Shown: positions 1 to 8,196, numbered from the stretch's first letter. The stretch is 41,566 nucleotides of DNA from Thiothrix sp. (GCA_011375245.1 DRMA01000008.1:1-41566); one strand, 5' to 3'. Translations and numbers: made by a program. The notes: generated by a model from the sequence alone, not told the origin.

Positions 1-572
1 GCAATGACACATTGAAAGTCATTAGCCATATTTTCTTTTTCTAACATATCTGCAATACGCGCTGGGGTATTTTCAGGGCTGGTATAACAAGCAATCAGGT
101 CATGTGTATGGCAGTCTTCTAGTAAACCGTGCATTCCATGATCAAATCCGCTCTGTTTCGTCCATTCACCCATATCTTTATTATGAATCGAACTTATTTT
201 TGCCTGTTGCCATGCGATACCGAGACGGGAAAACGCCACTTGGATCATCGAGGTATTGGGAATAATGTGTACGGTATCTATTCCCAGTCTTTTGACCAAA
301 AATGCGCCGATGCCATGACATAAGGGATCACCTGTTGCTAGCACAACGACTTGTTTTTTTCTGGTTAATGCATTTTCAATCCATAAAGGGACTTGCAATA
401 ACTGCCCACTAAAATCTTTCTTCTCTACGTTGTCTAAGAGTACACCTTGTTCATCAAGACGTTGTATAAAGCGTGGGCTACCGATTATTAAATCAGCTGT
501 TTGTAAGTAGTTAATCGCTTGTTGATGTAGGCTATTTTCGCCATCTTCAAGGACACCGATAATTTGTACCAT
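1..572 (-). CDS. cbiE: Cobalt-precorrin-7 (C5)-methyltransferase CbiE, 3' end outside window
   Basis: Reading the minus strand from 572 gives a protein beginning MVQIIGVLEDGENS and staying open to the window edge (about 190 residues seen). It is an SAM-dependent tetrapyrrole methylase that methylates C5 of the corrin ring. The family pattern is visible: an N-terminal beta strand, a GDPLCHGIG motif (SAM/substrate loop, about residue 80) and an IPNTSMIQVAFSRLG stretch like the IPxxSSxQxAFARLG of CbiE. An in-frame ATG 12 bases upstream (584) lies only 4 bases after the cbiD stop; I prefer 572 because family members begin M-x-x-IG. It is the last visible gene of the cobalamin operon. Whether it continues into a CbiT decarboxylase/methylase domain (CobL-type fusion) cannot be seen. 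The identification is confident, the full length unknown. Confidence 0.85.
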   Translation of the reverse strand, partial: MVQIIGVLEDGENSLHQQAINYLQTADLIIGSPRFIQRLDEQGVLLDNVEKKDFSGQLLQVPLWIENALTRKKQVVVLATGDPLCHGIGAFLVKRLGIDTVHIIPNTSMIQVAFSRLGIAWQQAKISSIHNKDMGEWTKQSGFDHGMHGLLEDCHTHDLIACYTSPENTPARIADMLEKENMANDFQCVI

Positions 573-588
573 TTTATTCTTCATTGTT

Positions 589-1728
589 TCACTCACTATT
601 CGCCTCGGTAATCTTGTTGCCTTCAAAATCACAAATCATCACGCGTAAATGAAATTGATTGGGATAACGCTCCATCAAGGTACGAATAACACGTGCTGCT
701 AAGGCATTATAAAATTTCATTGAAATGCCTAGTTTCAACATTTCCTCACTGGCAAAACGCGCGGTTTCTGCCTGTCTAATTCGCTCAATAACTTCAGCAG
801 GCGCACCTGCTTCTTCGGCAATACTCGCCACTAATTGCATATTGACGGGATTGCGTCCTGCATGGGTAATGGTTTCACCTTGGGCAATTTTGGTTAATTT
901 ACCCACCATACCACCAATAATCACCTTGGGAATCTTATGTTCAACCACGCTATCCAAGGCATAACGTAAGAAATCGCCCATTTGCACAAAACAACCATTG
1001 GGCAAATCAGGCAATTCACGCATGGTAAATTTTTCGGTACGCCCACCTGTGGTTAATACCACGGTATCATTGCCTTGACGGGCGCTGACCTCAATGCCTT
1101 GCACCACGCTGGCACGAAAGGCAGCGGTTGACCACGGATGCACAATGCCTGTTGTACCGAGAATAGAAATGCCGCCTAAAATACCAAGACGACTATTCAG
1201 TGTCCGCTTGGCTAAGGTTTCACCTTTAGGCACTGAAATGGTCACTTCTAAGCCGACTTCATCAAGTAAACGCCCTGCCCCTAAACGCACATTTTGTTCA
1301 ATATATTCGCGGGGTTTCGGATTAATCGCAGCACCTCCAACTTCCAACCCTAAGCCTGCTTGGGTGACAATCCCTACACCTTTACCGCCTTTTAAGCGAA
1401 ACATGCCTGCTTGTTTTGGCAATAACTTCACATCAGCGGTAATCACTGCTTTATGCGTTACATCAGGATCATCACCTGCATCTTTAATCAGCTCAACATA
1501 GGCATGCCCCTGTTTTAGATGACAAGCTGAAACGCTAAATTGCACTTCATTATTTTCGGGCAATAAACAGTTAATCTGTGCCGGAATATTACCTGTGACT
1601 AAACCAACGGTTGCGGCTCGCGCTGCTGCTGCCGCATTTGCACCTGTAGAAAAGCCTTTACGCGTGCCTCTTTTTTTACGCAGGCGCTTTTTCGATGGCG
1701 TAGTTTTAGGTTTAGCGTCTATGCTCAC
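589..1728 (-). CDS. cbiD: Cobalt-precorrin-5B C1-methyltransferase CbiD
   Basis: This 379-residue protein methylates C1 of cobalt-precorrin-5B during anaerobic-type corrin synthesis. The N-terminus is basic (KKRLRKKRGTRKGF) and is followed by STGANAAAAARAA, the counterpart of the STGTCAAAAAKAA family signature. Glycine-rich GKGVGIVTQAGLGLEVGG (about residues 112-130) and the GTTGIVHPWS motif (about residues 192-201) are also typical, and the length fits. The start codon is GTG at 1728, sharing four bases (GTGA) with the cbiC stop, so translation is probably coupled. CbiD is a marker of the early-cobalt-insertion pathway, which agrees with cbiX in the same operon. Confidence 0.95.
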   Translation of the reverse strand: MSIDAKPKTTPSKKRLRKKRGTRKGFSTGANAAAAARAATVGLVTGNIPAQINCLLPENNEVQFSVSACHLKQGHAYVELIKDAGDDPDVTHKAVITADVKLLPKQAGMFRLKGGKGVGIVTQAGLGLEVGGAAINPKPREYIEQNVRLGAGRLLDEVGLEVTISVPKGETLAKRTLNSRLGILGGISILGTTGIVHPWSTAAFRASVVQGIEVSARQGNDTVVLTTGGRTEKFTMRELPDLPNGCFVQMGDFLRYALDSVVEHKIPKVIIGGMVGKLTKIAQGETITHAGRNPVNMQLVASIAEEAGAPAEVIERIRQAETARFASEEMLKLGISMKFYNALAARVIRTLMERYPNQFHLRVMICDFEGNKITEANSE

Positions 1729-2396
1729 AATGCAGTTTGACGTTGACGTGCTTCTGCCAAGGCAAGTAATGCATGAATAGCAGAAACAACGAGGGTTGTG
1801 CCGCCTTTACGTCCACGGCTAATGATCCACGGTATATTATCCAATAATGCGAGCTCATCTTTCGATTCTGCGGCAGACACAAAACCAACAGGCATGCCAA
1901 TAATTAACGCAGGTTTTAGTCCTTCTTGTTCGATTAGGCGTTTGACTTCAAGTAAGGCAGTGGGTGCATTGCCAATGCCAATAAGACCTTGCTCTAATAA
2001 GCCAAGCCGATGCGCTTTACGCATTGCTTGTACCGCGCGGGTGGTATTTTCGGCTTTTGCCGTAGCAATAACATCCTCATCCGCAATAAACTGATGTGTG
2101 GTTACGCCAAAATGACTAAGCCGAGGTTGTGATAACCCCACACAAATCATATTCACATCAGCAGTAATGGCTTTGCCTGTGCTGAGCGCTTGAATACCTG
2201 CTTCAATAGCATCAGGGTGAAACTCAGCCAGACCATTGAATTCAAAGTCAGCCGTGGCATGAATCATGCGTCGTACAATTTGCCATTGATCATCCGTGTA
2301 ATGATGCTCACCCACTTCTTGATCAACAATATCAAAGGAACTGTGTTCGATTTTTCGACCTGCTTCAGTCAATTGTTCGGTGACAATATTGCTCAT
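1725..2396 (-). CDS. cbiC: Cobalt-precorrin-8 methylmutase CbiC
   Basis: A 223-residue protein of the precorrin-8X methylmutase family (CbiC/CobH), which moves a methyl group from C11 to C12 to give cobyrinate. The family hallmark RRMIHATADFEF is present; the histidine at about residue 46 corresponds to the catalytic histidine of CobH. DVNMICVGL and GNAPTALLEV are further family blocks, and the C-terminal GRKGGTTLVVSAIHALL closes the fold. It overlaps cbiD by four bases and follows cbiX after about 96 bases that contain a dispersed palindrome, so the operon is probably still continuous here. No anomaly is seen in the coding sequence. Confidence 0.95.
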   Translation of the reverse strand: MSNIVTEQLTEAGRKIEHSSFDIVDQEVGEHHYTDDQWQIVRRMIHATADFEFNGLAEFHPDAIEAGIQALSTGKAITADVNMICVGLSQPRLSHFGVTTHQFIADEDVIATAKAENTTRAVQAMRKAHRLGLLEQGLIGIGNAPTALLEVKRLIEQEGLKPALIIGMPVGFVSAAESKDELALLDNIPWIISRGRKGGTTLVVSAIHALLALAEARQRQTAL

Positions 2397-2433
2397 GGTG
2401 TTATGTCCTTATAATCGGGTGGCTGTGTGGGTC

Positions 2434-2486
2434 TGATTTAGCTATATTTCCTTGATTCCGCAAGCTGCATCAAGGCTACAAAAGTA
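2434..2486. repeat. Dispersed palindromic repeat, copy F1 (half element)
   Basis: The stretch from about 2444 to 2485 matches 14805-14846 almost base for base (one substitution in about 40). It contains the short inverted repeat CCTTGAT/ATCAAGG around TCCGCAAGCTGC. It sits between cbiX and cbiC inside the cobalamin operon. Only the right half of the larger inverted repeat seen at 14744-14846 is present here. It resembles a REP/MITE-type intergenic element; no gene product is implied. Confidence 0.7.
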
Positions 2487-2492
2487 TTATTT

Positions 2493-3317
2493 TTAATGAT
2501 GATGGTGGTGTTCGTGATCGTGATGCGCATCAGGATCAATATCTAAAAACTCACTACCTTTATCGTCTTGTAATACATTCATGACACGAGTATTCAGCAC
2601 TTCTTTAATCTCAGGCTCGAAACCAAAATAGCTGGAGTGGGCAAAAGCAATGCCTGCATATTGTTGTTGCAAACGTGTCATTTGACGATGAATACGGTTA
2701 ATTAATGTGCCATCAAATAAATAGAGTGGCAGCACAATAATCTGCTTCATACCTAAGCTGACTTGACGTTGTACGACTGTTTCTAAACGCGGTGTGGTAA
2801 CGCCTGTAAAGGCGACATCAACTAAATCATGCTCACTGTCTTCAAATAACCAGCGTGCCATTTTGCTCACTTCACCATTGGCATTGCGATCAGAAGAACC
2901 ACGACCTAATAAAATCACCCCAGTATTGGCAGGTGAAGGAAAGTCTAATTCAGCAAAGGCTTTTTGTAGATTGCGTTTAAGTATAGTAAAGATTGGCTCA
3001 CCTGTAGTAACAGGAGGCGTATAAATAAATTGCGTTTCAGGATGGCGCTGTTTAGCGTGTTCAATATGATGTGGGATTTCAGCACGCACATGACCTGCGG
3101 CATTTAACACTAATGGCACGATAATAACGCGCCGACCATTAGCAGCAGCAATATCCAAACCTTGGGCAATTTCAACTTCGGCAAATTCAATAAAACACAG
3201 TTCGATATGCCAATCAGGTTGGCTATCGCGCCATTGTTGCGTAAAACGCTCAATTTGCGGATTACCATTGGGATCACGTGAACCGTGACCGATTAATAAA
3301 ATACAATCATTTTTCAT
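2493..3317 (-). CDS. cbiX: Sirohydrochlorin cobaltochelatase CbiX, long form with His-rich tail
   Basis: The 274-residue protein has two tandem chelatase-like halves, as in long CbiX proteins, and inserts cobalt into sirohydrochlorin at the entry of anaerobic-type cobalamin synthesis. The first half opens with LLIGHGSRDPNGN (about residues 8-20), the canonical chelatase motif with an active-site histidine. The second half repeats it in degenerate form as ILLGRGSSDRNANGEV (about 135-150). A histidine in the VLNAAGHVRAEIP block (first half) is also conserved. The last residues are DAHHDHEHHHHH, a likely cobalt or nickel buffering tail. The GTG at 3320 also opens the frame, but ATG 3317 directly after it with AAGAG upstream is the simpler start. 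It lies between cobM and cbiC in the operon. Confidence 0.93.
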   Translation of the reverse strand: MKNDCILLIGHGSRDPNGNPQIERFTQQWRDSQPDWHIELCFIEFAEVEIAQGLDIAAANGRRVIIVPLVLNAAGHVRAEIPHHIEHAKQRHPETQFIYTPPVTTGEPIFTILKRNLQKAFAELDFPSPANTGVILLGRGSSDRNANGEVSKMARWLFEDSEHDLVDVAFTGVTTPRLETVVQRQVSLGMKQIIVLPLYLFDGTLINRIHRQMTRLQQQYAGIAFAHSSYFGFEPEIKEVLNTRVMNVLQDDKGSEFLDIDPDAHHDHEHHHHH

Positions 3318-3360
3318 CACACTATCTCTTATTTTTTTAATTACTAATGTCTTATTTTTT

Positions 3361-3392
3361 AGCCATGCGGCGGATGGCGTACCTTATCCGCC
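3361..3392. repeat. Partial MITE-like repeat, copy D
   Basis: These 32 bases match one hairpin half of the MITE-like family found at 31580-31717 and 40144-40284, including the inverted arms GGCGGAT/ATCCGCC. The flanking arms of the full element are missing. It lies in the 120-base gap between cbiX and cobM. Confidence 0.75.
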
Positions 3393-3439
3393 TTACTAGT
3401 CTGGTCTTTCACAATCTCGTCGTCAAAGGGTACAGGAAC

Positions 3440-4225
3440 TCAGTCTTGGCTCGTACCACGACGAAAACGATGGGTAAAATCCTTATCGTATAACTTCGAT
3501 TTCTTTAAATTCTCCCACTGACGCGCACCCAGTGTTGGGCTAACAATAATCATTGCTTGCGAGGCTATTTTCTCAGTTTGGCATTGTTTTTTAATCGTGC
3601 TTAATGTACCACGAACAATTTTTTCGGCTTCTCCCCAACTGGCTTTTTGTACCACCACCACAGGAGCATCAACAGACCAACCTGTTTCAATCAGTTCAGC
3701 GGTAACTTTATGTAATAAGGTGATGGACAAAAATAAACACAAGGTTGAGTGGTGAGCAGCAAGTTCTTTTAATGATTCACCGTCTGGCATCGGTGTTCGC
3801 CCTTCAACACGGGTTAGAATAACTGTTTGTGTTACTTCAGGCAGGGTAAGGCTTTCAACTGCAGCGGCTGAAGAAGCCATTGCTGAAGAAATGCCAGGGA
3901 CAACTTCAATCTCAATATCAGCTTTGTCTAAGGGCTGTACCATTTCAATCAATGCACCATACAACGATGGATCACCTGTTTGTAAACGAATCACTGTTTG
4001 ATGGTGTTGCGCTTGTTCGATAAGCCAGCTAGTGATGTCTTCTAAGGTCATGCCTTTAGAATCTTGGATATTACAGTCCGCTTTGCTCCATTGGGTTAAG
4101 GCTTGTGGAACGAGCGAACCTGCATACAAAATAGCATCCGCTTGGGTGATTAAATCACGTGCTTTAACGGTCATCAGATCAGGATCACCAGGCCCTGCGC
4201 CGACAAACCAAACTTTCCCTGTCAT
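3440..4225 (-). CDS. cobM: Cobalt-precorrin-4 C11-methyltransferase CbiF/CobM
   Basis: A 261-residue SAM-dependent tetrapyrrole methylase. The N-terminal VWFVGAGPGDPDLMTVKA (residues 5-22) is the family's GxGPGDPxLxT loop. A second SAM contact is RLQTGDPSLYGA (about residues 80-91), and VVPGISSAMASSAA (about 107-120) and VILTRVEGRTPMP (about 133-145) are characteristic of CbiF/CobM, which methylates C11. The protein ends with a basic tail RFRRGTSQD. It lies 25 bases after cobO and about 120 bases before cbiX. The name CbiF is equally apt because CbiX and CbiD indicate the cobalt-early route. Confidence 0.94.
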   Translation of the reverse strand: MTGKVWFVGAGPGDPDLMTVKARDLITQADAILYAGSLVPQALTQWSKADCNIQDSKGMTLEDITSWLIEQAQHHQTVIRLQTGDPSLYGALIEMVQPLDKADIEIEVVPGISSAMASSAAAVESLTLPEVTQTVILTRVEGRTPMPDGESLKELAAHHSTLCLFLSITLLHKVTAELIETGWSVDAPVVVVQKASWGEAEKIVRGTLSTIKKQCQTEKIASQAMIIVSPTLGARQWENLKKSKLYDKDFTHRFRRGTSQD

Positions 4226-4250
4226 TGTATTGTTCTTCCTTATTAATTAT

Positions 4251-4787
4251 TTAAAACTCAACACCCTGTTGCGCTTTAATTCCATTTTTATACGCATGTT
4301 TAATCATCGTCATTTCAGTAACGGTATCAGCGACTTCAATCACTTCAGGCTGGGCATTTCTGCCTGTCATTACTAAATGCAAATAGGCAGGCTTTTCATT
4401 TGTGATAAATTCAGCAATCTCTTCACCTGTTATCCAGCCATAACCACTGGCATAATTAATTTCATCTAACATCACTAAATCATATTCTTCGGATTTAATG
4501 CGTTCTTTGGCAAATTCCCATGTATGGCGCGCGGTGGCAATATCTTGCTCTGGGTTTTTGGTCACCCATGTAAAACCATCACCCATCACATGCCAGTCAA
4601 TATTATCAAATTGTTCGGCAGCTTTTTTCTCGCCTGTTTTCCATTTGCCCTTAATAAATTGCACGACTAAAACCTTCATTCCCCAGCCTGCGGAACGAAA
4701 TACCATACCAAAACCACTGGATGATTTGCCTTTACCTTCGCCAGTGTGAACCAGAACTGTGCCTTGTCTATTTTCGCGTTTTTTCAT
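4251..4787 (-). CDS. cobO: Cob(I)yrinic acid a,c-diamide adenosyltransferase CobO (BtuR/CobA type)
   Basis: A 178-residue ATP:corrinoid adenosyltransferase that attaches the 5'-deoxyadenosyl group to cobalt. The modified P-loop TGEGKGKSSSG is at residues 15-25, followed by GWGMKVLVVQFIKGKWKTGE, and the DLVMLDEINYA Walker-B-like strand and LVMTGRNAQPEVIEVADTVTEM block complete the CobA/CobO pattern. Length is standard. The ATG shares four bases (ATGA) with the cobB stop, indicating translational coupling. Confidence 0.96.
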   Translation of the reverse strand: MKKRENRQGTVLVHTGEGKGKSSSGFGMVFRSAGWGMKVLVVQFIKGKWKTGEKKAAEQFDNIDWHVMGDGFTWVTKNPEQDIATARHTWEFAKERIKSEEYDLVMLDEINYASGYGWITGEEIAEFITNEKPAYLHLVMTGRNAQPEVIEVADTVTEMTMIKHAYKNGIKAQQGVEF

Positions 4788-6115
4788 AAATGCCCACTCG
4801 GTTGTTTGGCACGAAATAAATCAGCCGCCACAATAGGGGCTGAAGCAAAATACCAATGTACATACGAAGCATGAAGGTTATGCAAAACGAAACCTTCATC
4901 ACCACGTGCCAAGTTATATGCTGTTGGCAGCTCATGGTGATCTTCACGTTTTGAATGATGGTATTCATGACCTTTAAGACCTGTAAGCTTATCTTCACGA
5001 TAACCCAAAGCCGCTAAACGATCTTGCATCGTACAGCTAATCGGTAAAATCTCTGCCATTGTGCAGCGTTTACCATCTTTGTCGGTTAGTGCCTGAGCTA
5101 ACATCATCATGCCACCACATTCGGCTAAACAGGGTGTACCTTGTTTAATATGCTCTGCAAGGGATGTCCATGTTGCAGACTGACTAAGTGCATCCATATG
5201 CAGTTCAGGATAGCCACCTGGTAGCCAAATGGCATTCGTATTATCAGGAATAGCATCGCCAGCAACGGGGGAGAAAAAATACAAACTTGCCCCTTGTGCT
5301 TCTAACCAATCGAGATTATTTTGATAGATAAAACAACAGGCTGAATCCCGTGCAATAGCAATATTTTTGCCTTGTAGTAACGGTGCTTCTGTCTGTGTTT
5401 GTGTTTGTGCATCTGTTGGCAAAGGTAGGTTTGCTAACGTTGAACTACAACGCTCCATCAATGCTATATCGGCATGGAAGGCATCCATAAAATCAGGCAC
5501 ACGATGTTCTTCAGGCATTTGTAGACCTAAATGACGCTCTGGCATCGTTGGCGCGTCTTTTTGCATCCATGCAATCAATGGTGGTAACTGGTATTCGTCT
5601 AAAAACTCACGAATGATTTTTGCATGATTTTCACTGCCTAAACGATTAGCAATAATGCCGCTGATGTGAAAATTTTGTGCTTCCGCTTCGGTAACAAAGC
5701 CTTTGACTAATGGCACAATCGAACCGCTCATGCCTTTTGCATCAACGACTAACCATACAGACACGCCTAGCTCTTTTGCTAGATGTGCGCCTGAGCCTTT
5801 GCCACCCACGCCACCACGACCATCAAATAAGCCCATTACGCCTTCAATAACACCAAAATCGGTATCTTGATGTTGTGCTAATAATTGTGCGCTTTGCTCG
5901 ATACCAATCATATTGGTATCAAGGTTATAGCTGGTTTTATGGGTAACGGCTTTATGCCACATGGGATCAAGAAAATCAGGACCTGTTTTAAAACTGCGTA
6001 CGGTTTTACCTTGTCGCTGGAGGTATTGTAAGACTGCCAGCGTTACCGAGGTCTTACCGCAGCCCGATTGTGTGCCTGCAATGAGGATGGTTTGCATGGT
6101 TTGCATAGTTTGCAT
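4784..6115 (-). CDS. cobB: Cobyrinic acid a,c-diamide synthase CbiA/CobB
   Basis: The 443-residue enzyme amidates the a and c side chains of the corrin ring using glutamine and ATP. The N-terminal dethiobiotin-synthetase-like domain carries the P-loop GTQSGCGKTS (residues 14-23) and the VIEGVMGLFDG block. The C-terminal class I glutaminase domain carries the nucleophile in PCLAECGGMMML (Cys near residue 333) and the late histidine in the YVHWYF block. The N-terminus is odd: MQT is encoded three times in a row (9-base repeat), giving in-frame ATGs at 6115, 6106 and 6097; the family aligns from the third. It starts 2 bases after cbtA and overlaps cobO by four bases. Confidence 0.95.
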   Translation of the reverse strand: MQTMQTMQTILIAGTQSGCGKTSVTLAVLQYLQRQGKTVRSFKTGPDFLDPMWHKAVTHKTSYNLDTNMIGIEQSAQLLAQHQDTDFGVIEGVMGLFDGRGGVGGKGSGAHLAKELGVSVWLVVDAKGMSGSIVPLVKGFVTEAEAQNFHISGIIANRLGSENHAKIIREFLDEYQLPPLIAWMQKDAPTMPERHLGLQMPEEHRVPDFMDAFHADIALMERCSSTLANLPLPTDAQTQTQTEAPLLQGKNIAIARDSACCFIYQNNLDWLEAQGASLYFFSPVAGDAIPDNTNAIWLPGGYPELHMDALSQSATWTSLAEHIKQGTPCLAECGGMMMLAQALTDKDGKRCTMAEILPISCTMQDRLAALGYREDKLTGLKGHEYHHSKREDHHELPTAYNLARGDEGFVLHNLHASYVHWYFASAPIVAADLFRAKQPSGHL

Positions 6116-6117
6116 TG

Positions 6118-6936
6118 CTAATCAAACACCTTGTTACTCAGCACTTTAAAACGGTTTAATAAGAACGCCGTGAGTACACCGAGTACAACCCAAAAGATAA
6201 AGTTAGCAATGGCTGTCATCCACATAAAGGCACGTGATAATTCTTCGGGGGCGAGGCTACCATGATGGCTAGGTACAGGCGCACCAACGATATGAGGTAT
6301 AACCAGTAAGAGCAATCCTACACCTTTTAACACCATCGATTTAGCAAATACTAAGAGTGCTAAACCTACAATCGTTGCAATCACGGTTGATATCCACCAT
6401 AGCTGCCGATGTTCAATCGCTGCTGCTTCTGTGCCTGGTAATTCAGGAACGAGTCCCAAGGCTGGTGCAACAAAGAAAGCAAGATATCCTGCAATTCCCC
6501 ATAACAAACCTGTACGCGCATTGCCTTTACCATAAAAAGTCATTGCAGCAGCAAGTAATAACGCAAAGGTAATCCCCGTTAATACGCTAGCTAATAAGGT
6601 ATATAACGTACGCTCTGAGAGACCTGCAAAGCCAGAATCCTCAGCCTGTGAAGCATGTTCATGATCATCATGACTATGTGCTTGATCAGCATTATGGGCA
6701 TTATGAGCATGATCATTAGCATGGCTATGTTCCTGCTTATGCTGATCCTCTACCGCCTCTTTTATCACTTCCTTTGTTGCAGGAGGGTCATCCTCACTTA
6801 ACAATTCTCTTGCGGTGTTTTCATAGCTTTCAGCTTCGATAATAATCGGCACTGTCAAAATCTGCTCAGCCACTGAGAATAGTACACCCGACACAATACC
6901 TGCCATCAAGGCAGCGGCTATCATTAATCTAAACAT
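6118..6936 (-). CDS. cbtA: Cobalt transporter subunit CbtA, with His-rich loop
   Basis: A 272-residue inner-membrane protein of the CbtA family, predicted to work with CbtB in cobalt uptake under B12 riboswitch control. The N-terminus MFRLMIAAALMAGIVSGVLFS is the first membrane segment and has the usual CbtA form. Four further hydrophobic segments follow at about residues 110-133, 141-163, 180-215 and 245-262. Between segments 1 and 2 is a histidine-rich loop (about residues 65-100, HKQEHSHANDHAHNAHNADQ onward) suited to metal capture. The EHRQLWW block near residue 178 is family-like. It lies 13 bases after cbtB and 2 bases before cobB, so it is cotranscribed with the biosynthetic genes. Confidence 0.9.
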   Translation of the reverse strand: MFRLMIAAALMAGIVSGVLFSVAEQILTVPIIIEAESYENTARELLSEDDPPATKEVIKEAVEDQHKQEHSHANDHAHNAHNADQAHSHDDHEHASQAEDSGFAGLSERTLYTLLASVLTGITFALLLAAAMTFYGKGNARTGLLWGIAGYLAFFVAPALGLVPELPGTEAAAIEHRQLWWISTVIATIVGLALLVFAKSMVLKGVGLLLLVIPHIVGAPVPSHHGSLAPEELSRAFMWMTAIANFIFWVVLGVLTAFLLNRFKVLSNKVFD

Positions 6937-6949
6937 AAATAAACACTAA

Positions 6950-7153
6950 TTAATGACAAGGAAAAGAAGCAGAGTGACGTACGTCATGCGCTGCATTATG
7001 GATAACGTCCTCACTTCCCATCGCAAAACCAACGCCATAAAGCATCACTAAACCCAATAGAGCAATACTTAATGCGGGGATAAAACGATCAGCGAAAGAC
7101 GTTTCTACAGAAGGGTGTGATGGAGCATAATTAATTGGCTGTTGCATGATCAT
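6950..7153 (-). CDS. cbtB: Cobalt transporter subunit CbtB
   Basis: A 67-residue protein with one membrane segment (FIPALSIALLGLVMLYGVGFA, given here as about residues 24-44) followed by HNAAHDVRHSASFPCH at the C-terminus, the HDxRHxxxFPCH metal-binding signature of CbtB. It is the first gene after the cobalamin riboswitch and precedes cbtA. ATG 7153 has AGGA four bases upstream; a second in-frame ATG at 7147 is also possible. Confidence 0.92.
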   Translation of the reverse strand: MIMQQPINYAPSHPSVETSFADRFIPALSIALLGLVMLYGVGFAMGSEDVIHNAAHDVRHSASFPCH

Positions 7154-7309
7154 TTATTCCTAATCTAGTAGTAAAGTAAATAATGGTGTAAATGTCGTAA
7201 TGCTTGCAAATAATGAGGTAAGGTGTGAGAAACTATGTCTACCACCTTATAATTGACACTGATACCGCCCATCGCAATACATTTACGTCGTTAAACTATG
7301 AAAATTAAA

Positions 7310-7465
7310 GAAAAGTCTAGTATCGGGCTTATGGATTTTATCCATCTACCGTTGCGAGGGCAGCGCTGGACTCGGTAATAATAACTACATGAACCAGCTT
7401 CCTAATACATATTCCCCGTGCTACGCATAATATGATGCGTAATTGGTAATAGCAGGAATATGTAC
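7310..7465 (-). promoter_or_regulatory. Cobalamin (AdoCbl-type) riboswitch upstream of cbtBA-cob
   Basis: On the minus strand the conserved core GCTGCCCTCGCAACGGTA (complement of 7347-7364) matches the cobalamin riboswitch core GCTGCCCCCGCAACNGTA. A GGGGAATA element precedes it (near 7410-7420), and the B12-box-like AAGCCCGATACTAGACT follows it (complement of 7314-7330). An ACGCAT/ATGCGT hairpin (about 7423-7442) would be one of the peripheral stems. It lies about 160 bases upstream of cbtB. Downstream, TAAGGTG/CACCTTA arms at 7219-7249 and GTAAATGT/ACATTTAC arms could form an expression platform, but no clear U-tract terminator is seen, so translational control is possible. Confidence 0.85.
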
Positions 7466-7619
7466 TCTTTTGTCAAAAGAAACTTTGTAAGGCTGGCATT
7501 CTTCCTTTTTCTTACTAGCTTGTCAATTAGCAATAAGAATCGTGTGTTTGGGTATTCTTCAATCTTGCTAAACGTGCTACACAAAATACATAAATATTAT
7601 TTATAATTTAAATTAATGC
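7466..7619. other. Intergenic region without recognised gene
   Basis: Between the riboswitch and the promoter of the small secreted protein gene I see only AT-rich sequence. The promoter of the minus-strand cobalamin operon should lie here, but I could not pick a convincing -35/-10 pair. Confidence 0.5.
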
Positions 7620-7648
7620 TTGACAATATAAGTATATTAGAATATTCT
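7620..7648 (+). promoter_or_regulatory. Sigma-70-type promoter of the 7703 gene
   Basis: TTGACA at 7620-7625 is a perfect -35 box, followed 17 bases later by TATTCT at 7643-7648 (4 of 6 to TATAAT). Transcription would start near 7655 and leave a leader of about 48 bases before the ATG at 7703. Confidence 0.65.
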
Positions 7649-7702
7649 TATGCGCATAAACCGCTAACAGGTCACCCCTAACAAGCCCAACGGAGAAAAA
7701 TA

Positions 7703-8146
7703 ATGAAACTTTCTACAATCACATTCGCTGCTTTAATCGCCCTTTCTACAACTGCATCTGCTGACTGGATGGATGGAATGAGTAATGGTAATGCTGCTGG
7801 AAACGCACAAGGCGTTTCATCTGTAACAAGCAAAGGCAACTCAAAAGCTGATGGCGCAGCAAAAGGTAAACTAAATTCATGGGGAACAGGTAAAGGCGAT
7901 GCAGACGGTGAAGTAGACTTCGCTGTTACTTTCAAAGGTAAAGGTCGCACGAACATGGATACAAAAATGGCTGCTGACGGAAATGCTGATTCAAACGTAA
8001 ACGGTCTTGCTGATTGGACTGGCGAAGGCAATGGCAAAGGTTCTACAGCCGCTAACGCCGTAGGAAGCAATAAAACAAATGGCGTAGGCGCAGTTCCTTT
8101 CGCTAATGGTCAAATGCCTTCACCTTCATTTGTACCAAACAAATAA
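7703..8146 (+). CDS. Secreted low-complexity Gly/Asn/Lys-rich protein
   Basis: A 147-residue protein that I do not recognise by family. Residues 1-20 (MKLSTITFAALIALSTTASA) form a clean signal peptide with an ASA cut site, so the mature protein leaves the cytoplasm. The mature part is low complexity, rich in Gly, Asn, Ala, Lys and Asp, built on irregular GNAxGNAxG and GKGxxDG units, with three Trp, no Cys and no Tyr. The tail is less repetitive (FANGQMPSPSFVPNK). GGAG sits 7 bases before the ATG, a perfect -35 box lies upstream and an intrinsic terminator follows, so it is a monocistronic, probably well-expressed gene. Surface-layer, matrix or sulfur-globule-envelope-like roles are possible from composition alone, but the Tyr/Pro richness of known sulfur globule proteins is absent. 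Function unknown. Confidence 0.8.
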   Translation: MKLSTITFAALIALSTTASADWMDGMSNGNAAGNAQGVSSVTSKGNSKADGAAKGKLNSWGTGKGDADGEVDFAVTFKGKGRTNMDTKMAADGNADSNVNGLADWTGEGNGKGSTAANAVGSNKTNGVGAVPFANGQMPSPSFVPNK

Positions 8147-8196
8147 TTTCCAATAAAAATAATAATAATAATCAGTACAAATATGTGTGACTTTAG

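Noticed and set aside
129..323. Plus-strand frame opposite cbiE
   Set aside because: It is a shadow of the clear minus-strand CbiE coding frame.
7402..7584. 60-codon minus-strand frame over the riboswitch
   Set aside because: It overlaps the conserved cobalamin riboswitch and has no family signal.
7678..8070. 130-codon minus-strand frame opposite the secreted protein gene
   Set aside because: The plus strand has promoter, ribosome binding site, signal peptide and terminator; the opposite frame only reflects the repetitive composition.
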